From Candidatus Hydrogenedentes bacterium CG07_land_8_20_14_0_80_42_17 (GTDB taxonomy: Bacteria > UBA8481): a DNA stretch of 10,229 nucleotides. How positions within the stretch are numbered: position 1 is the first letter of the stretch; the number at the start of each line of letters is the position of its first letter. The position numbers and the translations under genes are program-made. Location of the stretch: assembly GCA_002780065.1 (NCBI GenBank), contig PEWQ01000037.1:8934-19162 (forward strand), written 5' to 3'. The notes under the pieces are model-generated. The model saw only the letters and a list, made by a program, of their open reading frames with translations. It did not search any database and had not been told where the DNA came from. Below, piece by piece: positions 1 to 6,318 of this stretch.

Positions 1-17
1 CACCATGTCTAGCTACC

Positions 18-118
18 GTGAAAAAGTAAATAAGTTCAAGCCTGACCCCACTTTGTGACCCCACTTTGGTGAAAAAGTAAAAAAGTTCAAGCCTGACCCC
101 ACTTTTGACCCCACTTTT
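18..118. repeat. Tandem direct-repeat block with four ACCCCACTTT motifs
   Basis: Two 37-base copies lie at 18-54 and 69-105, with a period of 51 bases and one mismatch (t at 31 against a at 82). Each begins GTGAAAAAGTAAA and ends in AAGCCTGACCCCACTTT. Each is followed by a second TGACCCCACTTT, so that motif occurs four times in about 70 bases. On the opposite strand it reads AAAGTGGGGTCAGGCTTGAA. From memory, this type of sequence flanks REP-associated tyrosine (IS200-like) transposase genes in many bacteria, but no transposase is visible here. The block overlaps the last codons of etfA. Confidence 0.8.
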
Positions 119-1127
119 CATTTAATTTTGTCATGACTTCGAATGCGTCAGCGACATAAAGCACGTCAGTCTTGCCCTGAGCCCAACCGCAATTCGGATC
201 CGTGTTTACTGCTCTGCGTTCATTTATAAACCGCCAGCCAATAACATGCGGCTCCTCGCCGTGGCAACAAGTCGATAAACCTTTTTGATGTCTAGGTGTT
301 GATCCGGTCTGCCCTACCTGATTCATGTGAGTCATAATCGAAATGACTTCTGCTCCTTCGGATGCCGCCTCAACAAGCGACTTCGAGCTTCCAAGCGAAG
401 CGCCCGATAATTTCAAAAACTTTTTTATCAGCTCTTCAGCTTCTTTGACATGAGTCTTGCCATCGGACTGCTTCTTCATGTATCCGGCACCTGCAACAAA
501 AAGTATCGGAGCATCCGGCTTAATAGTTTGTTCACCGCCGGAAGCATTCTCATAACCTTTCGACTCGGTTCTCTTCATCTCAGGTTTCAGCTCGGCAGAA
601 ACTTCTTCGACATTTACCTGAACCGAAACTTTTTCCCACGCCTTAAAAATTCCTGACTCAATTAATATGACCCAAGGTCTTTGAGTCCGCGACAAAGTCG
701 CAAGCATTCTCTGGCGGTAATACCATCTCTGAATCTGAATGCCTCCATCAGTCGCAATTCCTGTGACACGCGTATCAATTCGTCCTCCGGCCTGAAAAGT
801 CGCGCCGGGAAGCGCTCGCGCCCAACGCGATGTATTCGGAGCAATCACAACAGTGGCCGCGAAATGCTTGATAAGCGCCAGTGCGGCTGATTTGTCAGTT
901 GAATATCTCGGAACAGAAAAATCATTGCCTTCTAGAACCGCAAAACTTTTCGCTCCGCAATTTCCAATCAGCTCCGTCGATTTTTTTGCTCCGTTGCCTA
1001 CAATTCCTAAATAAAAATCCGCTCCGATCTTTTCCGCAGTCTCTTTCGCAGAAGTTAAAGCCTCAAGACTTTGCCGCCTCAAACTGCCGTCATCTTCAGT
1101 GTGAAGTAAAAGTAAAAGTTTTTCCAT
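87..1127 (-). CDS. etfA: Electron transfer flavoprotein, alpha subunit (divergent)
   Basis: ETF alpha binds FAD and, with ETF beta, passes electrons from flavin dehydrogenases to a quinone oxidoreductase or other acceptor. The 346-residue length is near the family norm of about 310-340. The N-terminal alpha/beta domain spans roughly residues 1-175. The FAD domain begins near KPDAPILFVAGAG (203-215). QVGQTG (270-275) and a VNTDP segment (307-311, matching the usual INKDP) are retained. The usual SGGRG and SGAIQH motifs are replaced by VAGAGY and by CCHGEEPH (287-294), so this is a distant subgroup whose flavin binding may differ. The ATG at 1127 has GAGGAG at 1135-1140 inside the end of etfB, three bases after its stop, which suggests translational coupling. 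The last eight residues, WGQKWGQA, and the TGA stop come from the repeat block, so the natural C-terminus has been altered. The family is clear; the electron partners are unknown. Confidence 0.9.
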   Translation of the reverse strand: MEKLLLLLHTEDDGSLRRQSLEALTSAKETAEKIGADFYLGIVGNGAKKSTELIGNCGAKSFAVLEGNDFSVPRYSTDKSAALALIKHFAATVVIAPNTSRWARALPGATFQAGGRIDTRVTGIATDGGIQIQRWYYRQRMLATLSRTQRPWVILIESGIFKAWEKVSVQVNVEEVSAELKPEMKRTESKGYENASGGEQTIKPDAPILFVAGAGYMKKQSDGKTHVKEAEELIKKFLKLSGASLGSSKSLVEAASEGAEVISIMTHMNQVGQTGSTPRHQKGLSTCCHGEEPHVIGWRFINERRAVNTDPNCGWAQGKTDVLYVADAFEVMTKLNEKWGQKWGQA

Positions 1128-1130
1128 CGT

Positions 1131-1937
1131 TCAACTCCTCAACCATTCAACAAGTTCCTGCACAATCGTCTCTACCGGAGTATCCTTCACAATTCTAGTA
1201 TCTCTTCGCTGACTCGGCTGTTCGACTTTTGAATACGCAACCCCCTCAGCAGAAACTTTTACGGATTTTGCTTTCTGAAGAGCGGGAAGGACTCCTCTCA
1301 TATTCATCATTCCGAGTTGCGGATTATTCGGAGGGACAGGCAGAGTTCCTGTTGACCAGCCAACCGCAACTGGAGGAGCACTGCAAGTTGAAACCAAATA
1401 CTGACCGGCCTCAACTCGTTCCTTGAATGTTAATTTTCCATCCTGTTCAATAATTAGTTCATCAACTCCAAGAAAAAAATCGCTGATTCCAAGTCGTTCA
1501 GCAACAAGTTGCATCGTGACGCCGGCATCTCTTGATGCTGAAGAGCATCCTCCGAAGAGAAGCAATTTCGACATATCAAGATTTGGAATCGACTTAATCG
1601 CAGAGGCAAGAACTTCGGAGACTTCGTAAGGCTCAGTGAATCCGCTTGCAGAGCCGTCAATTGCTATCAGCTCGAATCCAACCTTTTGAGCAACACTCAT
1701 CATGAGCTGTTGCAATTTTCCTTTCGGTCCCAGAGAGACAAGGTAAATCTTACTGCCCTGATTCTTTTTCGCGAGGTTAGCCGCTTCATAAAGCGCATGC
1801 GCCGCCCATGGATCAAGAATCGTAGGCAGCATCATCTCGTTCTTCAAACTCGGGGCAGTCGCGCCCGATAACGGTTCTAAAGTTTGCAATGGGTCAGGAA
1901 CTAAACTTCCGCATACCACAATTTGAAAATCAGACAT
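1131..1937 (-). CDS. etfB: Electron transfer flavoprotein, beta subunit (divergent)
   Basis: This is the AMP-binding partner of EtfA in the soluble ETF heterodimer. The open frame extends upstream to 2033, but I place the start at the ATG at 1937. It has AAGGAG seven bases upstream (1945-1950), and the protein then begins MSDFQIVVCGSLVPDP, like family members. The extra 32 codons would be read from the palindromic repeat and AT-rich spacer. The resulting 268 residues fit the usual 250-265. Family landmarks are VPDPLQTLEP (13-22), LDPWAAHALYEAANLA (41-56, matching the usual NPFDENALEEA stretch), VSLGPKG (67-73), GGCSSASRDAGVTMQLVAERLG (129-150) and VEAGQYLVSTCSAPPVAVGW (175-194). The usual NEPR motif reads NNPQ here. 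It is followed by etfA after three bases. The divergence in both subunits suggests they co-evolved as a distinct ETF type. Confidence 0.9.
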   Translation of the reverse strand: MSDFQIVVCGSLVPDPLQTLEPLSGATAPSLKNEMMLPTILDPWAAHALYEAANLAKKNQGSKIYLVSLGPKGKLQQLMMSVAQKVGFELIAIDGSASGFTEPYEVSEVLASAIKSIPNLDMSKLLLFGGCSSASRDAGVTMQLVAERLGISDFFLGVDELIIEQDGKLTFKERVEAGQYLVSTCSAPPVAVGWSTGTLPVPPNNPQLGMMNMRGVLPALQKAKSVKVSAEGVAYSKVEQPSQRRDTRIVKDTPVETIVQELVEWLRS

Positions 1938-1944
1938 CAAATTT

Positions 1945-1950
1945 CTCCTT
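1945..1950 (-). promoter_or_regulatory. Ribosome binding site deciding the etfB start
   Basis: AAGGAG on the minus strand, seven bases upstream of the ATG at 1937. No comparable site precedes the upstream ATG at 2033, which decides for the shorter protein. Confidence 0.85.
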
Positions 1951-1975
1951 CGAAAAAAATACGTTTTACTAATTA

Positions 1976-2004
1976 CTTCACGCAGGCTAAAGCCTGCGGT
2001 AACC
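1976..2004. repeat. Palindromic intergenic repeat upstream of etfB
   Basis: The core CGCAGGCTAAAGCCTGCG (1981-1998) is a perfect inverted repeat with eight-base arms and AA in the middle, flanked by CTTCA and GTAACC. I recognise this as a type of dispersed palindrome found between genes in many unrelated bacteria. It sits in the 120-base gap between the zinc-ribbon gene and etfB and would form a hairpin in the etfB leader. There is no T-run after it on the minus strand, so it is not a classic terminator. I saw no convincing promoter in the AT-rich remainder (2005-2057). Whether etfBA is read through from upstream genes is unresolved. Confidence 0.75.
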
Positions 2005-2057
2005 ATTTTTAATTTATAAATATTACAATACAAAGTAAAAAAGCAAAATTAGAATTT

Positions 2058-2333
2058 TTACATCTTTCCAGCCAAAAGAGCGCTCGCTCCGGCTTCAGTC
2101 TTTTTTACGCAGAATGGACATCCTTTTATAACTATCCGTTCTCTTCCCTCTTTCATAACTCCAGTCCGTTCCGCAAGAATATTTTCTCCGAGTTGCAATT
2201 CCTTTCCGCACAGCGGACATGCTCTCAGTCTTGGCTTAGACTCTGCCATTTTTTTAGCATTAGAATCGATTACAAACGCGAATCCCGCAATAACCACCAA
2301 AAATAAAAAAAGTATAATCAGAAATAAAATCAT
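2058..2333 (-). CDS. Small membrane-anchored zinc-ribbon protein
   Basis: I do not recognise a named family for this 91-residue protein. Residues 2-23 are an uninterrupted hydrophobic stretch (ILFLIILFLFLVVIAGFAF), a likely single transmembrane anchor. The remainder, with DSNAKK just after the membrane segment, is probably cytoplasmic. Two CxxC knuckles, CPLC (39-42) and CPFC (72-75), are spaced about 30 residues apart and suit one zinc or other metal ion. Between them is a conserved-looking GENILAERTGVMKEGRERIVIKG segment. The ATG at 2333 has no clear Shine-Dalgarno sequence. The start is supported by the membrane segment and by its position 21 bases after the coiled-coil gene's stop, suggesting co-transcription. 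The next in-frame ATG (residue 29) would remove the membrane helix. It is probably a real gene: its composition is not that of a shadow frame, and the cysteine pairs are regular. Confidence 0.8.
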   Translation of the reverse strand: MILFLIILFLFLVVIAGFAFVIDSNAKKMAESKPRLRACPLCGKELQLGENILAERTGVMKEGRERIVIKGCPFCVKKTEAGASALLAGKM

Positions 2334-2354
2334 GAGATTAAATTTAAGTGTTCT

Positions 2355-4730
2355 TTATATCTTATCATGCAAAGCAGACTGTATCTCGATCCACTGCTTC
2401 TCTACAAGCTCAGTACCTTTCATCTCATCCGTCCACTCGTTCTCCATCGATTCCATTTCTCCGCGGGTTTCACTCAAACGCTTCTTGATGTCATCGAGCT
2501 GTTGAGTTTCAAACGACTGGACTCTTCTCAAAAGATTCTTGCCGTTCTCTTCTCTCAATTTTGAAAGCCCCGCGCGCATCGCTGAAAGCTGACGCTCGGC
2601 TTTCACTAATTCGCTCCGCTTCTGTTCAACCTCATCTCTCAACTGTTTTAATTCTTCATTCGTAACGCCAAGCCGCTCCTCTTTGCTCCACTCTTCCTTC
2701 AAAAGCCTAAACTCTGTTCTCGCTTCGTTCAAAAGTTTTTCAAGTTTATCCTTTTCATCCCGCTCCCTCGCAATCAACAGTTCTCTCAATTCCCTCAATT
2801 CGACGCGCGCCAATTTTGCCCGTTCCTTCTCCAATGAGACACGTGCAGAATCAAGTGATTTGATTTTATTTTCCATCTCGGCAATTCCTGTTTGGCAAAG
2901 CATCTCGTCCTTTTCAAGAGCGCTTATTCTCTCTTCCAAACCTGCCTTCTTCGCATTTAAAGAAATTACATTTTCATTCAAAGAAGCTGTTTCTCCGCGA
3001 ATAGAATCCAGTTCGGACAGCAATAAATCTTTTTCTTTAATCAGTTCGGTTTTCCTCTTTTGAATAGAACTAAACCGTTCCTCTTCTATCTTTCGTTCCT
3101 CAGTTAGTCTTGCAAGTTCTATCGCAGATGAATTCAACTCTTCTTTCAGTCTGGAATTTTCACTCTGCAGTTTTTCCAGTTCGTCTTTCATCCGAGCTAA
3201 TTCCTCAAAACTGGAATCGAGCTCCAATTCAACCTCTTTCCTCGCTTCAATCGCCGCTTTGCGCATGGTATCGTTCTCTGCAGTAAACTCTCTCGCTTTA
3301 ATAGCATCGTCCTCAAGAGCTATCCGCATTGCTTCGCGCTCAGCCTTCATTGCCTCAATCTTCTTCACGACCGAATCGAGCGCTAGTTCGTAATCCAAAA
3401 TCGTTCTCTCCAATTCCGCCTTGCGTGAAAGTGAAACGCTGACCTCGGATTCGATCTTGAGATTCGACTCGATTATCTCGCTCCGCGCTCTTCTGAGCTC
3501 TTCCACTGTCTCTTCACAAATCTCTTTTTCTTTTTTCAACGCTGAGACCTCAGTTTCAAGCTGAGAATATTCAAACGTCAATGTCCCTAAAGAACCTGAA
3601 ACTGTCTCCGCATCCTTCTGCAACTGCTTCAAATTTAACTCGAGCTCGCCGTAGCGTGTGAACTCGGCGTCAATATCCGTTTTAACTTCTTCACGTTCTT
3701 TTTTATAATCTTCAAGTCTCTGCGACTCCTCAAAACATAACGCCGTCAGATTCTTCAGTTCATCTCGAAATCGCTCCAGCCGCTTCTCTTCCTCATCAGC
3801 CTGTCGCTTCAAAGACTGATATTCAATCTCGCCGATCGATTGTTCCCTCAAAGACGCAATCATTCCGTTTAATTCAGATTCACGTTTTGCAAGCGTCTCT
3901 CTCAATTCTGATATTGCAGACAATCCTGTTTTGCGAAGCTCTTCGTCCCGTTCTCCGGCCTCGTTCCACTTACCGGTTATGCGATCGAATTCAGAACAAG
4001 AATTTTTTATACGTTCAAATCCCTCAGAAACCTGTCTGCCGAGAATCGCTTCGGCTTCTATACGTCTCGCTTCCAATTCTTTTGTCTCAGACCGAATCGC
4101 TTCCAGTCGATCTCTGACCAAAGAAATCTCAGCATCACAGCCTGCACACTCAATAAGCTTCTGCTCCAATTCCTTGCTTGTCTTCGAGATATCTTCTTCC
4201 AGATTTTTCTTCTCGCTTCTAATAGATTCGAGTTCTTCCATAAGAGGTTTCATCTTCGACAGTTCATCGCGATTCTTTTCAATCTCTCTTCTCGACTCTT
4301 CAAGTTCCGATGAAAGCTCATTTCGCTTTTTTACCAAATTATCCAGTTCTGTATTCAACTGTGCAGATTCAATTCGAAGATCTTCTCTCTTCGAACTCAT
4401 CTCTTTATGTTCGCACTCCAAGAGTTCAATCTCTTTTCGAATCTCAGAAATTTTTTCTTCTTCAATTGCTAATTCATTCGCCTTCTTTTCGATTTCGCCT
4501 TGATTAGAAATAACAATAACCTGAGATTGAACCTGATTTTCAGGAAAAACATTTCGACTAAAAATTTGTGAAATCGAAGGATGATTTTCCGCAAAAATCC
4601 AATTCGATTCAGAGGGTTCCCAGACGAGTGTTTCTCTATCAATCGAACCCTCCAAAAACATTCGATTGGTATCATCAAAAGTGAGTGGACCGTAAGCTAC
4701 GCCTTCGCGGGCTATGTAGAATTCCTGCAT
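2355..4730 (-). CDS. GYF_2-domain protein with very long coiled coil
   Basis: The 791-residue protein has two parts. Residues about 3-56 (FYIAREGVAYGPLTFDD ... TLVWEPSESNW) match the bacterial GYF_2 pattern: aromatic start, GP, Leu/Phe-rich helix, then TLVW and a final Trp. Such domains are usually thought to bind peptides or proteins. Residues about 78-790 are almost wholly Glu/Lys/Leu/Ser-rich heptads, with weaker stretches near 231-270 and 375-385 and a Trp-containing tail (W681, W766, W780). There is no signal peptide, membrane helix or Walker motif, so it is not an SMC or Rad50 ATPase. A cytoplasmic scaffold or filament is an inference. C195 and C198 lie in the coil core. The ATG at 4730 has GGAGGG eight bases upstream (4739-4744) and a good promoter at 4772-4800. 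The zinc-ribbon membrane protein follows 21 bases downstream and could anchor it, but that is unproven. Confidence 0.88.
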   Translation of the reverse strand: MQEFYIAREGVAYGPLTFDDTNRMFLEGSIDRETLVWEPSESNWIFAENHPSISQIFSRNVFPENQVQSQVIVISNQGEIEKKANELAIEEEKISEIRKEIELLECEHKEMSSKREDLRIESAQLNTELDNLVKKRNELSSELEESRREIEKNRDELSKMKPLMEELESIRSEKKNLEEDISKTSKELEQKLIECAGCDAEISLVRDRLEAIRSETKELEARRIEAEAILGRQVSEGFERIKNSCSEFDRITGKWNEAGERDEELRKTGLSAISELRETLAKRESELNGMIASLREQSIGEIEYQSLKRQADEEEKRLERFRDELKNLTALCFEESQRLEDYKKEREEVKTDIDAEFTRYGELELNLKQLQKDAETVSGSLGTLTFEYSQLETEVSALKKEKEICEETVEELRRARSEIIESNLKIESEVSVSLSRKAELERTILDYELALDSVVKKIEAMKAEREAMRIALEDDAIKAREFTAENDTMRKAAIEARKEVELELDSSFEELARMKDELEKLQSENSRLKEELNSSAIELARLTEERKIEEERFSSIQKRKTELIKEKDLLLSELDSIRGETASLNENVISLNAKKAGLEERISALEKDEMLCQTGIAEMENKIKSLDSARVSLEKERAKLARVELRELRELLIARERDEKDKLEKLLNEARTEFRLLKEEWSKEERLGVTNEELKQLRDEVEQKRSELVKAERQLSAMRAGLSKLREENGKNLLRRVQSFETQQLDDIKKRLSETRGEMESMENEWTDEMKGTELVEKQWIEIQSALHDKI

Positions 4731-4758
4731 GTCGAAGACCCTCCATAATGAAATAAAT

Positions 4759-4789
4759 TTGACTTCATTGTAATATGAGGAAATATAAT
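4759..4789 (+). promoter_or_regulatory. Possible promoter for the hydantoinase operon
   Basis: TTGACT (4759-4764) and a perfect TATAAT (4784-4789) are separated by 19 bases, which is longer than ideal. Transcription would start near 4796 and leave a leader of about 120 bases before the ATG at 4919. The region is AT-rich, so chance matches are likely. Confidence 0.4.
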
Positions 4790-4800
4790 GAAAGTGTCAA
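4772..4800 (-). promoter_or_regulatory. Probable sigma-70-type promoter for the coiled-coil gene
   Basis: On the minus strand a perfect -35 TTGACA (4795-4800) is followed by a 17-base spacer and CATATT (4772-4777, four of six consensus bases). Transcription would start near 4765, giving a leader of about 35 bases that contains the GGAGGG site. It overlaps the candidate rightward promoter. Confidence 0.55.
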
Positions 4801-4838
4801 ATATTTAATTTTATTGATTGTGCAAAACCAACTTTTTT

Positions 4839-4856
4839 CTAAAACAAAAGTTTTAG
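4839..4856. repeat. Inverted repeat in the hydantoinase leader
   Basis: CTAAAAC (4839-4845) and GTTTTAG (4850-4856) form a perfect seven-base inverted repeat around AAAA. It lies upstream of the hydantoinase start and downstream of the candidate TATAAT. It could be an operator half-site pair or a weak hairpin, but the AT-richness makes it poor evidence alone. Confidence 0.35.
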
Positions 4857-4918
4857 TTTACCATTCACTAATCGAAATTAAAATGATAAGATAAAAAAAA
4901 GTTACTGGAGGTTGTGAA

Positions 4919-6316
4919 ATGACGACAGTCATAAAAGGCGGACGAATTGTAACTGCATCGGACAGTTATTATGCGGACATAAGAATCGAAGGTGAAAAGA
5001 TTGCTTACATTGGAAAAGACCTCGCGGTTTTTGATGAAGATAAAATAATCGATGCGAACGGTCGCTGGGTAATTCCCGGCGGAATCGATCCTCACGTGCA
5101 CATGTCGCTACCGTTCATGGGAACTGTTTCCAAAGACGATTTTGATTCAGGGTCAGCCGCCGCGCTTGCAGGTGGAACAACAATGCTCTTTGACTTTGCT
5201 ATTCCTCCTAAAGGCAAGAGTCTTGTGAGCGCAATCGAAGAGTGGGATGGAAAAGCAAACGGAAAAGCTCGATGCGATTATTCGTATCATTCTTCTATCA
5301 CGGATTGGAATGAAGAGATCGAGCGAGAAGTTCCGATCGTAATCGAGAAGTATGGAATAAATGCATTCAAGATATTTACCGCATACATGGGAGTTTACGG
5401 AATTGACGACAAAGCCGCATTCCAGGCGATTAAGTCGGTTTCTCGAGCCGGAGGGCTTGTCTCCGTTCATGCAGTAAACGGAAATGTGCTCGTTGCTATG
5501 GCCGAGGAATTCGCCGCGACCGGAAGACTCGATCCAATCTACCATGCGCTTTCACAGCCTCCTGAAGCCGAAGGCGAAGCAACTCACCGAGTAATAAAAT
5601 TTGCCGAGATCAGCGGCTCGCCGATTTACATCGTTCACGTTTCTGCAAAAGATTCCGCGGATGAAATTGCTATAGGAAAGAAGCGCGGCATGGCAAAAGT
5701 TTTCGGCGAAACTTGCGCTCAATATCTTTTCCTGACTCAGGATTTATATGAGCTTCCGAATTTCGAAGGCTCAAAATATGTGCTTTCTCCGCCTCTGAGG
5801 CCTAGAAGCCATTGCGATGCCTTATGGAAGGCTTTACAAAATCACACGATCGAAATTATCGGAACAGATCACTGCAGTTTTGATTTTGTCGGGCAGAAAG
5901 ATATGGGACGCGGAGATTTCAGAAAAATTCCGAACGGACTAAACGGACTTGAAGAACGTCTTTCCATGCTCTACACCTACGGAGTCAGGGAAGGAAAAAT
6001 TTCTGCAGAGCGTTGGGTGGCGTTATGTTCGACAAATGCTTCCAAGATATTCGGAATGTATCCGAAGAAAGGAACGATAGTTATCGGAGCAGATGCCGAC
6101 ATTGTTCTGTGGGACCCCGACTGCGATGGAATAATAAGTGCGAAGACTCATAAATCAAGATGCGACTACAATGCCTACGAAGGATATCGAATCAAGGGCC
6201 GCGCTTCCACAACATTTGTAAGAGGACAAATCGCGTATGAGAACGGCGAAGTGAAAGCCGAGCCGGGAAACGGCAGATTCATTAAGCGTTCCAAGTTTAA
6301 TCCGAACTGCATTTAG
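4919..6316 (+). CDS. hydA: Dihydropyrimidinase / D-hydantoinase family amidohydrolase
   Basis: It opens the amide ring of dihydropyrimidines or 5-substituted hydantoins, the second step of reductive pyrimidine breakdown. The 465-residue length is typical. The binuclear metal set is complete and at the expected places: H59 and H61 (DPHVHM), K151 as the lysine to be carboxylated (NAFKIF), H184, H240 (IVHVSAKDSAD) and D317 (GTDHCS). The substrate-contact equivalents Y156, S290 and N339 (IPNG) are also present. One departure stands out: the usual HA-E-NGD segment reads HAVNGN (184-189). The ATG has GGAGGT six bases upstream (4907-4912). The AAA+ gene starts two bases after the stop, so they are very likely co-translated. 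No dihydropyrimidine dehydrogenase, beta-ureidopropionase or permease gene is nearby, so the substrate is uncertain. Allantoinase or dihydroorotase is less likely given the FKIFTAYMG and IPNGLNGLEERLSML motifs. Confidence 0.92.
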   Translation: MTTVIKGGRIVTASDSYYADIRIEGEKIAYIGKDLAVFDEDKIIDANGRWVIPGGIDPHVHMSLPFMGTVSKDDFDSGSAAALAGGTTMLFDFAIPPKGKSLVSAIEEWDGKANGKARCDYSYHSSITDWNEEIEREVPIVIEKYGINAFKIFTAYMGVYGIDDKAAFQAIKSVSRAGGLVSVHAVNGNVLVAMAEEFAATGRLDPIYHALSQPPEAEGEATHRVIKFAEISGSPIYIVHVSAKDSADEIAIGKKRGMAKVFGETCAQYLFLTQDLYELPNFEGSKYVLSPPLRPRSHCDALWKALQNHTIEIIGTDHCSFDFVGQKDMGRGDFRKIPNGLNGLEERLSMLYTYGVREGKISAERWVALCSTNASKIFGMYPKKGTIVIGADADIVLWDPDCDGIISAKTHKSRCDYNAYEGYRIKGRASTTFVRGQIAYENGEVKAEPGNGRFIKRSKFNPNCI

Positions 6317-6318
6317 TC

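Noticed and set aside
18-105. CRISPR array
   Set aside because: Only two 37-base units are present, the interval carries the same GACCCCACTTT motif rather than unique spacers, and no cas gene is nearby.
1938-2033. Extra 32 N-terminal codons for EtfB
   Set aside because: They read through the palindromic repeat and AT-rich spacer, do not resemble ETF beta, and the inner ATG has a strong, well-spaced ribosome binding site.
2683-3063. 126-residue plus-strand open frame rich in Ser, Phe and Leu
   Set aside because: It has the same antisense composition artefact over the coiled-coil gene and no family resemblance.
4137-4148. Rad50-like zinc hook
   Set aside because: The cysteines sit within a continuous heptad register, there is no CPxC turn, and the protein has no Walker A or signature motifs.
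3931-4503. 190-residue open frame on the plus strand opposite the coiled-coil gene
   Set aside because: It is Ser/Arg/Phe-rich low-complexity sequence, as expected from reading the complement of Glu/Lys/Leu/Ser heptads, and it has no recognisable domain.
5153-5545. 130-residue minus-strand open frame inside the hydantoinase gene
   Set aside because: It lies entirely under a well-conserved gene and shows no domain or ribosome binding site.
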